64,000 nt of DNA from Mycobacteroides franklinii (GTDB lineage Bacteria > Actinomycetota > Actinomycetes > Mycobacteriales > Mycobacteriaceae), in assembly GCF_002013895.1 (NCBI RefSeq), contig NZ_MAFQ01000006.1, forward strand, positions 248,001-312,000, in the 5' to 3' direction. Both the position numbers and the translations under genes were made by a program. Numbering within the stretch: position 1 is the stretch's first letter; each line of letters starts with the position of its first letter. Below the pieces are notes generated by a model. The model searched no databases. It saw only the letters and a list, made by a program, of their open reading frames with translations, and was not told the DNA's origin. This document shows positions 52,826 through 61,352 of the stretch, piece after piece.

Positions 52826-53695
52826 CTAACGACCTTCGCGCCGTTCCTGGCGCAGCCGCACCGGGGGTGTGCCTGTCAACTTGGTGTAGTCGCGGGTGAG
52901 GTGGGCCTGGTCGTACCAGCCCAGCCGGCTCGCCACCTCTGCGACGTCGAGATCGGTCTCGGAAAGCAGCTGATGGGCATCGATCACTCGAGCCCGCCGC
53001 AGCAGCCAACGTGGCGATACTCCGAGGTGGCTGCGACACAATCGCTGCAGTGAGCGCTGTGACAGCGCCACCCTCGCGGCGAGATCTGCCACCGATGCGA
53101 TGCTCGGATCGGTACGCACCAGCCGTTCGACGCTGCGAGCACGGTGACCGTCGGCGGTCGGCCGCCGACCGCCCATCATCTCTTGTGCCGCCCTCTCGAT
53201 TGCCTCGGCACGAGCCCGCGCATCGCGCGCCTCCCACACCGCCGTCAGATCCCAGCCCGGCCAGGCCTGGTCCCAGAGAACCACTTGGCCCGTCCACGTG
53301 CTGGCCTCGGTGCCGGTCAGGTCGAAGATCGCTCCCGGCGTCAGATGTAAGCCGACCACCCAGCCGGGTGCCGGCAGATCGACGGCAAATCGCTCGGTCA
53401 CCACCCCGTGCAGCAGTCCGGCCGGAAGCCGATGTCCGTGCCGAATCTCGCCCGGCGGCCCGCCTTCGAGGGTGAGATGCACCGTCGGGTGGGCGATGAC
53501 ACCGGAGAAGTCCGCCGGTACGGGTTCGGCCCAGGAGAGCGACCAAATCCTTTCCACCCAATCACGCAGTGGTCCGCGGCCCGGCAGCACCACTCGGTCG
53601 ATGCGCGGTAACAGCCCTTCGGGACGCACTACCGCGCGCCACGGATCCGCACCCAGACCCTCCCGCGGTTCTGTCGGGTTGGTCCAAGACGGCAC
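52826..53695 (-). CDS. AraC-family transcriptional regulator
   Basis: The 289-aa protein has an N-terminal DUF6597-like sensor domain and a C-terminal AraC HTH pair (DLAARVALSQRSLQRLCRSHLG and DVAEVASRLGWYDQAHLTRDY). It is divergent from the VOC-protein gene after only 26 bp, so the VOC gene is its likely target. It interrupts the ancestral sseC-Rv0813c order. Confidence 0.85.
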   Translation of the reverse strand: MPSWTNPTEPREGLGADPWRAVVRPEGLLPRIDRVVLPGRGPLRDWVERIWSLSWAEPVPADFSGVIAHPTVHLTLEGGPPGEIRHGHRLPAGLLHGVVTERFAVDLPAPGWVVGLHLTPGAIFDLTGTEASTWTGQVVLWDQAWPGWDLTAVWEARDARARAEAIERAAQEMMGGRRPTADGHRARSVERLVRTDPSIASVADLAARVALSQRSLQRLCRSHLGVSPRWLLRRARVIDAHQLLSETDLDVAEVASRLGWYDQAHLTRDYTKLTGTPPVRLRQERREGR

Positions 53696-53721
53696 CGCCT
53701 CAGCTTAGGCAGGGTGAACAC

Positions 53722-54099
53722 ATGAGTACTGCTGTTACCGAACTGCTTGCGTTCACCATCGATTGCTCCGACGCCTCCGCACTGGCCCGTTTCTATGCCG
53801 AACTCACGGGTGGCACGGTCACGGGTGAATATCCCGAATACGGATACGCGTCGGTGGCGATCGGCTCACAGAATATCAATTTCCAAGGCGTGCAGAACTA
53901 TTCGTCACCGCAGTGGCCCAGCCAGAAGCATCCGCAGCAGTTTCACCTCGACTTCCGCGTGAACGACCTCCGTGCCGCCGTCGACCAAGCCACGGGTCTC
54001 GGCGCCACGGTTGCCTCCGAGCAGCCAGGCGGCGACTCCTACCGGGTGATGGTGGACCCGGACGGACATCCGTTCTGTCTGTGCCCACCCAAGGAGTAG
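53722..54099 (+). CDS. VOC/glyoxalase-like protein
   Basis: The 125-aa protein (from ATG 53722) has one glyoxalase/bleomycin-resistance module with a DASALARFYAELTGG start, HLDFRVNDLRAAVD in the middle and DPDGHPFCLCP at the end. The metal-binding His and Glu positions are only partly conserved. Such proteins act in detoxification or as binding proteins. It is divergent from the AraC regulator. Confidence 0.8.
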   Translation: MSTAVTELLAFTIDCSDASALARFYAELTGGTVTGEYPEYGYASVAIGSQNINFQGVQNYSSPQWPSQKHPQQFHLDFRVNDLRAAVDQATGLGATVASEQPGGDSYRVMVDPDGHPFCLCPPKE

Positions 54100-54147
54100 G
54101 TCATCGGTCACCGACATCCGTTGGCCGCCACCGTCTCGACACGTGGA

Positions 54148-54717
54148 TCAGTTCGCGGTGTCCGGTGCGGCCGCCGCGCTTCGGGACGGCTGCCTGGCCT
54201 CGAGGCCGGGCATCGGCCGATCGGGTGCGTTCCCGGTAGGAGACGGATCCTCCAGACCGATGGGCTGTCCGGTGGGGATGTTCTGGCGGCCGGTAGCGGC
54301 CGTCGCCCCCGGCGCGGTACCTCCGGCCACCTCCGGTGTCCCGGTCTGTTGCATGGGTGACGACGGGCGAGTACCGAAGACCTGGCCTTGCGGACCGGCC
54401 TCGTGCGGCTTCACCGAGACATGCTTGAGCTGCACCCCCAAGCGATCGCCGGGCAGGCCGACATGAGCCGACTCGGGATCGGCGTTGGTCATGGCCCGAG
54501 TGCCTCCCGCGTCGCGAACGCGGGGCGGCGGGGTCAACGACCAAATGGATTGCAATCCATAGACACCCGGGTAGTAGCCGATGTAGCCGGGCGGCGAGTA
54601 GATCTGCCCGGTCGGGTCACCGGGAACCGAGGGGTCGGCAGCGGCGCTGGGCGCGCCGAGTAGGCCGGCGACCACGAATGCCGCGATCACACCGGCGTCG
54701 CGGATATATGCTCTCAT
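54148..54717 (-). CDS. Secreted protein B of the MspA-like porin operon
   Basis: The protein (189 aa from ATG 54717) has a signal peptide (VIAAFVVAGLLGAPSAAA) and an unusual mature part rich in Gly, Pro and Tyr (GQIYSPPGYIGYYPGVYG). A domain sharing RVRDAGGTRAMTNADPESA and GLPGDRLGV with the next gene follows, then a disordered Pro/Ala tail. It is a paralogue of that neighbour. The family has no function I know. The last gene of a three-gene unit with the porin. Confidence 0.65.
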   Translation of the reverse strand: MRAYIRDAGVIAAFVVAGLLGAPSAAADPSVPGDPTGQIYSPPGYIGYYPGVYGLQSIWSLTPPPRVRDAGGTRAMTNADPESAHVGLPGDRLGVQLKHVSVKPHEAGPQGQVFGTRPSSPMQQTGTPEVAGGTAPGATAATGRQNIPTGQPIGLEDPSPTGNAPDRPMPGLEARQPSRSAAAAPDTAN

Positions 54718-54758
54718 ACTGTGGAAGTCCTTCGTATTGTATTGCGGCGCAAGTTCAT

Positions 54759-55337
54759 TCAGTGCGATGCGGCGGGGCCCAGGTCCGGGTCGCTGTTGAG
54801 TGAGCCGGGTGCGATGGTTCCGTTCGCCTTCGGCTGAACGGACTCGCTGTCGGCGGCCGGTGGTGGCTGATGCGTGCCGGGGACGGGGTCTTCCAGACCT
54901 CCGGGGGCGCCGCCCGGCATGCTGGCCCCGGGCACCACGCCAGCGGCCGGATCGGGCGCACCGATCGAATCCATCGGCGATTCCGGGCGCACACCCGGCG
55001 CGACCCCCAGCGTCGAGTTGCGCAGCGGTTCGACGCCGAGTTCCGAGCCGGGCATTCCGAACTCCGCCGAGTCCGAATCCGTGTTGCTCATCGCGCTGGT
55101 ACCCGCGGCGTCGAGGACCCGGCGCGGACGCATCCAGAAGCCGAGGATGTAGGTATAGGCGCCGGGTTGATGACCGATCCGGCCCGGCATGTTGTGGTAC
55201 GGCAGCCCGTCGTATCCCGGCGGCGGGCCCGGCGGGACGGGAGGCGACGGCGCGGCCAGTGCGCTGGGCGCCAGGAAGAAACCCGCGCTCAGGAGGGCGG
55301 CGAGCAGAGCCGCGCCCGTATTGATGCGTGATGCCAT
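54759..55337 (-). CDS. Secreted protein A of the MspA-like porin operon
   Basis: The 192-aa protein has a signal peptide (ALLAALLSAGFFLAPSALA) and a Gly/Pro/Tyr-rich start (PGPPPGYDGLPYHNMPG). The paralogue motif RVLDAAGTSAMSNTDSDSA and GMPGSELGV follows, then a disordered tail. It shares at least 14 positions in that motif with the downstream paralogue. Gaps of 18 bp to the porin and 41 bp to the paralogue imply one transcript. A role with the porin, such as assembly or surface display, is inferred. Confidence 0.65.
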   Translation of the reverse strand: MASRINTGAALLAALLSAGFFLAPSALAAPSPPVPPGPPPGYDGLPYHNMPGRIGHQPGAYTYILGFWMRPRRVLDAAGTSAMSNTDSDSAEFGMPGSELGVEPLRNSTLGVAPGVRPESPMDSIGAPDPAAGVVPGASMPGGAPGGLEDPVPGTHQPPPAADSESVQPKANGTIAPGSLNSDPDLGPAASH

Positions 55338-55355
55338 TCGGGTGACCGTCCTCGT

Positions 55356-56012
55356 CTAGATCTTGATCGGTTCGCCGTAGATGGCATACGAGGAATGCGC
55401 GCCGGTGGTCGAGATACGCAGGTACGCGTACGACCGGATGGTGACGTCTCCGCCGCAGGCGTCCACTTTGACGTGCAGGTTCGTAATATCCAGCGTCGCT
55501 CGGCCCGACGGGTTCAGCGCCATGTTGGACATCGGCAGGTCGACGATGACGCCAGGTTCCAGGTCGGTCTGCACGTAGCCGGTGGCGCCGCCGCCCACGG
55601 ACCCGCCGATGGAGTTGCTCGACCCCAAAGACCCGGTGCCGCTCACGCCGCCGGAGACCGCTCCACCCAATTGCAGTCCGCTCGACACATCGGACTGGCA
55701 GCCCAGCTGGTATCCCATGATGAAGAGGCTGTCCAGGATTGATCCCTGTCCGCCAGTGACTGCCGCCGACGAGTACAGATTGACGAAGGCCTCGCGCGAG
55801 TTCGACGCATTGGCGAGGTTCGGGATCGAGTTGACGACCTCGTTGTAGCTGTTCAGATGGATATGCCAACCGTCCGGGGTCACCTGATCCAGGTCCTCCG
55901 GTTGCATGGTCACCGGTTCCGCGCTGGCGGTGGGAGCTGTCACCGCGGCGAAACACACGGCCACTGCCGCGAAGCACGCGGTGCGGATACATCGAATGAA
56001 CGTTCCTGCCAT
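55356..56012 (-). CDS. MspA-family porin-like protein
   Basis: The 218-aa protein has a cleavable signal (residues 1-31) and MspA-family motifs: TPDGWHIHLNSYNEVVNSIPNL, SREAFVNLYSSAAVTG, FIMGYQLGC and the C-terminal pairing strand around VDLPMSNMALNPSGRATLDI. MspA porins form octameric channels in the mycobacterial outer membrane for small hydrophilic solutes, including phosphate. A Ser/Gly-rich loop (GGSVGGGATGY) is notable. It heads the operon with two secreted proteins and has a Pho box upstream. Confidence 0.8.
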   Translation of the reverse strand: MAGTFIRCIRTACFAAVAVCFAAVTAPTASAEPVTMQPEDLDQVTPDGWHIHLNSYNEVVNSIPNLANASNSREAFVNLYSSAAVTGGQGSILDSLFIMGYQLGCQSDVSSGLQLGGAVSGGVSGTGSLGSSNSIGGSVGGGATGYVQTDLEPGVIVDLPMSNMALNPSGRATLDITNLHVKVDACGGDVTIRSYAYLRISTTGAHSSYAIYGEPIKI

Positions 56013-56127
56013 GTCGGCCTTCCAGGTGAGTGCTGAAGAGCCGTAGCAGCGGTTCTGCCCGGCCAGTTCAGCGCGAACTGAGCGGGTTATTTCTAGCTAG
56101 CGCCCAGTTAACGCCGATCCCAGTTCC

Positions 56128-56145
56128 GGTGAACGACGGCTGAAC
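56128..56145 (-). promoter_or_regulatory. Pho box (RegX3-like) upstream of the MspA-like porin
   Basis: On the minus strand GTTCAGC and GTTCACC repeat directly with an 11-bp period, as in the pstS promoter. The box is 116-133 bp before the porin start, close to the pstS spacing. This suggests the porin operon belongs to the phosphate-starvation regulon. Confidence 0.5.
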
Positions 56146-56203
56146 GGAAATAAGGTGGGGTTTACCTCTACTCGGAGGTAAGGCTGTCCCCCATCGAGAC
56201 GAT

Positions 56204-56749
56204 TCAGTAGACCCAACTACTGGAGGGCTGCATGACGAATCCGTGTTCGCCGTAGTGCCGATCGGGCGGGTCCTGGGTGTCCGCGGGCCAGGAATCGGGC
56301 TTCTTGGCGCGGCAGGCCAGCGCGTCGTCGGCGAGGACTGCGCAAACGGTCCCATTGCCCGGCGCGATCTTCGAGCCGGTCGGCAGCAACGGATACGTGT
56401 GGTCGTCTGGGCTCTGCTCGTACTGCGCGATGAGCCCCGGCTTGGTTAGCGACACCACCACGGAATTCATGCCCACACCGGCACCTACGATCGGCCCGGT
56501 ACAGGACACCCCCAGGTCGGCGATCATGTTGCTCTGGCATCTGAGACCGCTGGGGGTGCTGAAGACCCATCCCGACATGCTCGGGTGCGCGCCGATCACC
56601 TGGTATTCGGCGAGATCGGCGGCCGGGTAGGAGTCGACATCCGGGAACTTCGGCGGCTGCGCATTCGCTGCGGGTGCCGCGACAAGCGCGGCGAAAACCG
56701 CGCTGGACACGAAAAGTGCAGATAACCATCGCCCGGGCAAGACCTTCAC
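56204..56749 (-). CDS. Secreted protein with four cysteines, function unknown
   Basis: The 181-aa protein has a signal peptide ([22 protein letters not shown]) and a mature domain with two cysteine pairs ([15 protein letters not shown] and [12 protein letters not shown]), which fits disulfide-bonded secreted proteins. It contains [12 protein letters not shown] and [12 protein letters not shown] know no family function. It is 191 bp upstream of the porin gene on the same strand and is divergent from the small membrane-protein ORF. Confidence 0.65.
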   Translation of the reverse strand: MKVLPGRWLSALFVSSAVFAALVAAPAANAQPPKFPDVDSYPAADLAEYQVIGAHPSMSGWVFSTPSGLRCQSNMIADLGVSCTGPIVGAGVGMNSVVVSLTKPGLIAQYEQSPDDHTYPLLPTGSKIAPGNGTVCAVLADDALACRAKKPDSWPADTQDPPDRHYGEHGFVMQPSSSWVY

Positions 56750-56830
56750 ACCTTTCCATCGCGGTAGCTGTAGTCGACGTTACCCGGCGAGTTGTGGGTC
56801 ACACCGTTATCCCAGGTAAGCTCCCATCCC

Positions 56831-56929
56831 GTGGTGCTCTTCTTCGAGATCATGTTGGTGGCCGCGGTGCTCGTCATCACCTGGTTCGCGCTGTACGCGC
56901 TGTACCGGCTGATCACCGACGAGTCGTGA
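56831..56929 (+). CDS. Small 32-residue membrane protein coupled to the nitrobindin gene
   Basis: GTG 56831 opens a 32-codon ORF encoding one TM helix ([20 protein letters not shown], then RLITDES). Its TGA overlaps the next GTG as GTGA, so the two are translationally coupled. I recall a similar tiny ORF before Rv0813c homologues but cannot verify it. A membrane-anchoring partner for the nitrobindin is one possibility. Confidence 0.6.
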   Translation: MVLFFEIMLVAAVLVITWFALYALYRLITDES

Positions 56930-57543
56930 CGGAACCGGATCCGACCGCCGCCGAGCAGCGGCCATCGGTGGGGAGGAATCTCCCCACCTTCCAAGACCTC
57001 CCCATCCCAGCCGATACCGCTAACCTGCGCGAAGGCCCGGACCTCAACGGGGCGATGCTGGCCCTGCTGCCCCTGGTTGGGGTGTGGCGCGGCGAGGGCG
57101 AGGGCAGGGACGCCGACGGCGATTACCGCTTCGGACAGCAGATTGTCGTCGCGCACGACGGCAGCGACTACCTCACGTGGGATTCACGATCGTGGCGGTT
57201 GGATGCCGATGGGCGGTTCGACCGGCTGACCCTGCGTGAGAGCGGTTTCTGGCGGTTTGCACCCGATCCCGATGACCTCGCCGAGAGTCAGGCCATCGAA
57301 TTGGTGCTGGCGCACGCCGCGGGCTTTGTCGAGCTGTTCTACGGCCAGCCGCTCAACGCCTCATCCTGGGAACTGGTGACCGACGCGCTGGCCCGGAGCA
57401 AGTCCGGTGCGCTGATCGGCGGGGCCAAGCGGCTGTACGGCATTGTCGACGGCGGCGACCTGGCCTATGTCGAGGAGCGGGTGGGCGCCGACGGCGGCCT
57501 GGAACCGCATCTTTCCGCGCGGTTGTCGCGTTTCGCGGGCTAG
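56926..57543 (+). CDS. Nitrobindin/FABP-like haem-binding protein (Rv0813c family)
   Basis: The protein (205 aa from GTG 56926) has a beta-barrel with the nitrobindin signature [21 protein letters not shown] and the candidate haem-ligand His near the C-terminus ([12 protein letters not shown]). Rv0813c has the same FABP-like fold. Family members bind ferric haem and may isomerise peroxynitrite. It follows the coupled small membrane ORF. Confidence 0.85.
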   Translation: MTEPDPTAAEQRPSVGRNLPTFQDLPIPADTANLREGPDLNGAMLALLPLVGVWRGEGEGRDADGDYRFGQQIVVAHDGSDYLTWDSRSWRLDADGRFDRLTLRESGFWRFAPDPDDLAESQAIELVLAHAAGFVELFYGQPLNASSWELVTDALARSKSGALIGGAKRLYGIVDGGDLAYVEERVGADGGLEPHLSARLSRFAG

Positions 57544-57617
57544 CCCTTCCGCCGAGCATGCCCATACGTGCCGAAAATGGCACGAAAAGCGCACATTTCA
57601 GCATGCTCGCCACGGAC

Positions 57618-57639
57618 CCGCCCCCGGAAAAGGGGGCGG
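57618..57639. terminator. Hairpin after the nitrobindin gene
   Basis: CCGCCCCC (57618-57625) and GGGGGCGG (57632-57639) pair around a 6-nt GGAAAA loop. Confidence 0.6.
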
Positions 57640-57685
57640 CCCCCGAACCGTTCGGCTCGATCGGACTCATCGAGGGTTCGGGGGC
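57639..57685. terminator. Second hairpin between nitrobindin and pabC
   Basis: GCCCCCGAACC (57639-57649) and GGTTCGGGGGC (57675-57685) form a perfect 11-bp stem around a 25-nt loop. It lies directly after the first hairpin, as a tandem terminator. Confidence 0.6.
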
Positions 57686-57869
57686 CGGGTGGCTGCTGTG
57701 GATTTGCCCACCGCAGCGCATGGCTGCAGCTAGCGAGCAGCCACCTCACATGTCCAATAACCAATCAAAGTGTCGGACCACCTCCTTCCGTGTGTACCGA
57801 CGACGGTACGACGCAAGAGGGTGTGCCACAACCGATTTATTCTGCGGCGATCAGAACTAGCGATCGGAA

Positions 57870-58724
57870 CTAGAGCGCGATGGCCTTGTCGACCAGCTCG
57901 GGCAACCGCGCAGCCAACGGCCCCGCGGAGCGGCTGACACCGTCCAGCGTGTGCACCCGTGCCGCCAAGGTAATACTGGCCAACATCCAAACATCTTGGG
58001 CGGCAATCAAATCAGTAGGCTTGACGGCCTCGTACCGGCACTGAATCCCCTCGGCGGCCGCCACCTCGAAAAGCGCCCGCTGGGTGGTTCCGTGCAAGAT
58101 CCCATGCTCCGGGAACGGTGTCACCAGGGCGTCACCGGTGTCCACAATGACCGTGGAGCGCGGTCCCTCGAGCACGAATCCGTCCGAGCTGACGAAGATG
58201 ACGTCTTGCGCCCCTTGAGTTTCGGCGTATCGCAGGGCGGACATGTTGATGGCGTAGGACAGCGTCTTCGCGCCCGATAGCAGCCACGGCAGCGGTTCGG
58301 CGGGTTGCGCGGGTAACCCGCGATCCAGGGTGATCACCGAGACACCGTCGCGCCGTGCCGTCAACGAGCGCGCGGGAACCGGCGCGATGGTCAGGTATGC
58401 CGTTGCACCCCCGCCGCTTTCACGCCCCCGCGTGTACACCAGGCGCAGCATGGCGTCCGCACCTGACATCGAATTCCATTGCCGTACAGCGATCTGAACC
58501 GCGGCCCGCCAGGCGGGACGGTCGGGTTCGGCGAGATCCATCGACGCCGCCGATACGGCCATCCGGTCCAAATGGGCTTCCAGCTTGCAGACGGCGCCCC
58601 CACGCACCAGTGCCGTCTCGAACGCCCCGTCGCCGCGAACAGCGGCAAGCTCGTCGGCATGCAACAGCGGCACCGCGGGGTCGTGCACTTCACCGTCGAG
58701 TGTGACCACCACCGCTACCGCCAT
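57870..58724 (-). CDS. pabC: Aminodeoxychorismate lyase PabC (Rv0812)
   Basis: The protein (284 aa from ATG 58724) belongs to fold-type IV PLP enzymes: GDGAFETALVRGG near the start, the cofactor Lys in GAKTLSYAINM and EGPRSTVIVDTGD in the phosphate-binding region. It corresponds to Rv0812, the lyase of the folate pathway producing p-aminobenzoate; Rv0812 is also described with D-amino-acid aminotransferase activity. It is divergent from the ygfZ gene. Confidence 0.85.
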   Translation of the reverse strand: MAVAVVVTLDGEVHDPAVPLLHADELAAVRGDGAFETALVRGGAVCKLEAHLDRMAVSAASMDLAEPDRPAWRAAVQIAVRQWNSMSGADAMLRLVYTRGRESGGGATAYLTIAPVPARSLTARRDGVSVITLDRGLPAQPAEPLPWLLSGAKTLSYAINMSALRYAETQGAQDVIFVSSDGFVLEGPRSTVIVDTGDALVTPFPEHGILHGTTQRALFEVAAAEGIQCRYEAVKPTDLIAAQDVWMLASITLAARVHTLDGVSRSAGPLAARLPELVDKAIAL

Positions 58725-58794
58725 GGGCAATGAGATTAGCGGTCGTAGAGTTGAACATGTGATGAGCCGCTTGCGTGAAGAACATTAGGCACCG

Positions 58795-59898
58795 ATGACG
58801 GCTGTTTACGTACCTGAAGGCAACCCCGACGCCGGTGCGGTGTGGCACTACGGCGATCCCCTGGGTGAGCAGCGTGCGGCCCTGACCGGCGCCGTCCTGG
58901 TGGACAGGTCAAGTCGGTCGACCATTTCGGTGTCCGGCGCCGAACGGCTGAGCTGGCTGCACACCATCTCCAGCCAGCACGTCGCCGACCTACGCGACGG
59001 CCAGACGCGGGAGAACCTCAGCCTGGACGGGCAGGGGCGTGTCGAAGACCACTGGGTGCAAACCGATCTGGACGGTGTCACGTACCTGGATACCGAGCCA
59101 TGGCGTGGCCAGGCGCTCAGGGACTTCCTCACCAAGATGGTGTTCTGGGCCAAGGTGGAGGTCGCCGCGTCCGAGCTGAAGGTCTTCACCCTGCTCGGGC
59201 CCAGCACCGCCGAGCTGGCCGGGAAGTTGGGAATCGCGGCCCTGCCCGAGCTCGACAGCGCCGTCGCGCTACCCGGTGGCGGCTTCATCAGGCGCATGCC
59301 GTGGCCACTGCCCGACGCGACCTTCGATCTCCTCATCCCGTCCGGAGCGGGCCTGGCCGAACGTCTGGGCGTGCGTCCTGCCGGCCTGTGGGCGTTCGAG
59401 GCGCTCCGCGTCGCTGCCACGCGTCCCCGGCTGACCCTGGACACCGATGAGCGAACCATCCCCCATGAGGTGGCCTGGATCGGCGGTATCGGCCCGGATG
59501 ACGATCCCCGGGCCGTGCATCTGGCCAAGGGCTGCTATCGCGGGCAGGAGACGGTGGCCCGGGTACACAACCTGGGCAAGCCGCCGCGAGTGCTGGTGTT
59601 GCTACATCTGGATGGTTCCGCCGATCGCCCATCCACTGGTGACGAGGTGGCCGCCGCCGGCCGCGCAGTGGGCCGGGTGGGCTCCGTGGTCGATCATGTC
59701 GACCTGGGTCCCATAGCGTTGGCTCTGGTCAAACGATCGGTCGTCGAGGCCCTTTCGAACGGCAATCCGGCGCCCCTGTCGGCGGGTCCGTCACCTGCCG
59801 CCATTGACCTTGATCTACTGCCCGACCTGCAGGGTGAGCAGCGCGGGCGGGAGGCCGTGAACCGCCTGCGGCAAGGGTCTGTTCAACCGGGTAGTTAG
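58795..59898 (+). CDS. ygfZ: YgfZ/GcvT-type folate-binding protein (Rv0811c family)
   Basis: The 367-aa protein has a GcvT-like fold and the family signature KGCYRGQE with the reactive Cys. It assists folate-dependent repair or maturation of iron-sulfur proteins. The divergent pabC gene, also folate-linked, is conserved beside it. ATG 58795 is used. Confidence 0.9.
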   Translation: MTAVYVPEGNPDAGAVWHYGDPLGEQRAALTGAVLVDRSSRSTISVSGAERLSWLHTISSQHVADLRDGQTRENLSLDGQGRVEDHWVQTDLDGVTYLDTEPWRGQALRDFLTKMVFWAKVEVAASELKVFTLLGPSTAELAGKLGIAALPELDSAVALPGGGFIRRMPWPLPDATFDLLIPSGAGLAERLGVRPAGLWAFEALRVAATRPRLTLDTDERTIPHEVAWIGGIGPDDDPRAVHLAKGCYRGQETVARVHNLGKPPRVLVLLHLDGSADRPSTGDEVAAAGRAVGRVGSVVDHVDLGPIALALVKRSVVEALSNGNPAPLSAGPSPAAIDLDLLPDLQGEQRGREAVNRLRQGSVQPGS

Positions 59899-60013
59899 GG
59901 CGTGCAGCAGTTGGTGGATCGGCACGCTAAACTATCGTCAGGATCGATAAAAACACTCCACCGGAGCCGCCCTGAAATTGGGCCGCTCCGCTATTGCGCG
60001 AGGGGGTTCCCCC

Positions 60014-60193
60014 ATGGGCCGCGGCCGGGCAAAGGCAAAGCAGACCAAGGTTGCTCGCGAGCTGAAATACAGCTCTCCTAACACGGATCTCGAGCAACTC
60101 CGCCGTGAACTTTCCGGCGCTCCGGTATCTCAGCCGGATGACGACCGCGCCAGCGACCGCTGGACGGACGACGAGGACGCCTGGCGCCGGTAA
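60014..60193 (+). CDS. DUF3073 small basic protein (Rv0810c)
   Basis: The 59-aa protein starts MGRGRAKAKQTKVARELKY and continues with a short acidic tail (DDDRASDRWTDDEDAWRR). This layout matches DUF3073, a small conserved actinobacterial protein. AGGGGG precedes the ATG by 7 bp, but CCCCC directly before the ATG can pair with it, which may modulate translation. An in-frame ATG at 59978 has no such site. Function is unknown. Confidence 0.85.
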   Translation: MGRGRAKAKQTKVARELKYSSPNTDLEQLRRELSGAPVSQPDDDRASDRWTDDEDAWRR

Positions 60194-60209
60194 CGGCCCT
60201 GCGGTAACC

Positions 60210-60235
60210 CACCCGAGGTTCTAGAACCTCGGGTG
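60210..60235. terminator. Palindromic terminator overlapping the 3' end of purM
   Basis: CACCCGAGGTTCT (60210-60222) and AGAACCTCGGGTG (60223-60235) form a perfect 26-bp palindrome. The purM stop codon is embedded in it. It sits between convergent DUF3073 and purM and probably ends both transcripts. Confidence 0.75.
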
Positions 60236-61303
60236 TTGTCCCACGAGTAAGGCACTTTCGCTGCCCGAATCCTTGCCCGACTTCTTCTTGATGGCGCCAA
60301 GGGTCCAGCAGTCGATGTGTCGTGCGGTCAGGACCGCGAGTGCCCTGTCGACGTCTTCGGGCGCGACGACGGCGACCATGCCGACGCCCATGTTGAAGGT
60401 CTTTTCCATCTCGGCACGCTCGATGCGCCCGCGCTGGGCGATCATCGCGAAGATCGGACCGGGAGTCCAACTACCCCTGTCGAGTTCGGCGACCAATCCG
60501 TCGGGGATCACGCGGGCGAGATTGCCCGCGAGCCCGCCACCGGTGACGTGGCAGAAGGTCCGCACCTCGGTCTCGGCGGCCAGCGCCAGGCAGTCCTTGG
60601 CATAGATGCGGGTGGGCTCCAGGAGCTCCTCGCCGAGAGTGCGGCCGAACTCCTCGACCTGCCCGAACAGGTCCATCCGGTCGATTTCGAGTAGCACGTG
60701 CCGTGCCAACGAGTACCCGTTGGAATGCAGACCCGAGGATCGCATCGCGATCACGACATCGCCCGGACGCACCCGGTCCGGTCCCAGCACCCGGTCGGCC
60801 TCCACCACGCCCACCCCGGTGGCCGACAGGTCGAAGTCGTCGGGGGCCATCAGGCCCGGATGTTCGGCGGTCTCGCCACCGAGCAACGCGCAGCCTGCGA
60901 TGGCGCATCCCTCGGCGATACCGGCGACCAACTCGCTGACGCGTTCGGGCACCACCTTGCCGACGGCAATGTAGTCCTGCAGGAAGAGCGGCTCGGCCCC
61001 GCACACAACCAGGTCATCGACGACCATGGCCACCAGATCGAGGCCGACGGTGTCGCGTTTGTCCATGGCCTGGGCGACGGCGATCTTGGTGCCGACGCCA
61101 TCGGTGGAGGCTGCCAGCACCGGCTCGCGGTATCCGCCCTTGAGGGCGAACAGCCCGGCGAAGCCGCCGATACCGCCCAGCACCTCAGGGCGATGCGTCT
61201 TGGCGACGGATTTCTTGAACAGCTCGACCGCCCGGTCACCGGCTTCGATATCCACCCCGGCCGCAGCGTACGAATTACTGGGTTTGTCGGCTCGCTCGCT
61301 CAT
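60221..61303 (-). CDS. purM: Phosphoribosylformylglycinamidine cyclo-ligase PurM
   Basis: The protein (360 aa from ATG 61303) has the PurM signatures GGFAGLF, ASTDGVGTKI, VVDDLVVCGAEPLFLQDY and GGETAEHPG, and HVTGGGLAGNL. It makes AIR from FGAM in purine synthesis. A longer frame to 61420 reads into unlikely sequence. It matches Rv0809; purF would be expected next in M. tuberculosis, but a different gene lies upstream here. Confidence 0.93.
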   Translation of the reverse strand: MSERADKPSNSYAAAGVDIEAGDRAVELFKKSVAKTHRPEVLGGIGGFAGLFALKGGYREPVLAASTDGVGTKIAVAQAMDKRDTVGLDLVAMVVDDLVVCGAEPLFLQDYIAVGKVVPERVSELVAGIAEGCAIAGCALLGGETAEHPGLMAPDDFDLSATGVGVVEADRVLGPDRVRPGDVVIAMRSSGLHSNGYSLARHVLLEIDRMDLFGQVEEFGRTLGEELLEPTRIYAKDCLALAAETEVRTFCHVTGGGLAGNLARVIPDGLVAELDRGSWTPGPIFAMIAQRGRIERAEMEKTFNMGVGMVAVVAPEDVDRALAVLTARHIDCWTLGAIKKKSGKDSGSESALLVGQHPRF

Positions 61304-61352
61304 AACGGGCCTTAGGCTACCCGTCCCAGCTGTCAGCGGTGTCCGCACAGCC

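Larger units (their letters stand above)
57544..57869. other. Intergenic region with two terminator hairpins
   Basis: No gene is visible in these 326 bp. The first 150 bp hold two GC-rich hairpins listed separately. The remainder is an ordinary AT-moderate stretch between convergent genes. Confidence 0.5.
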
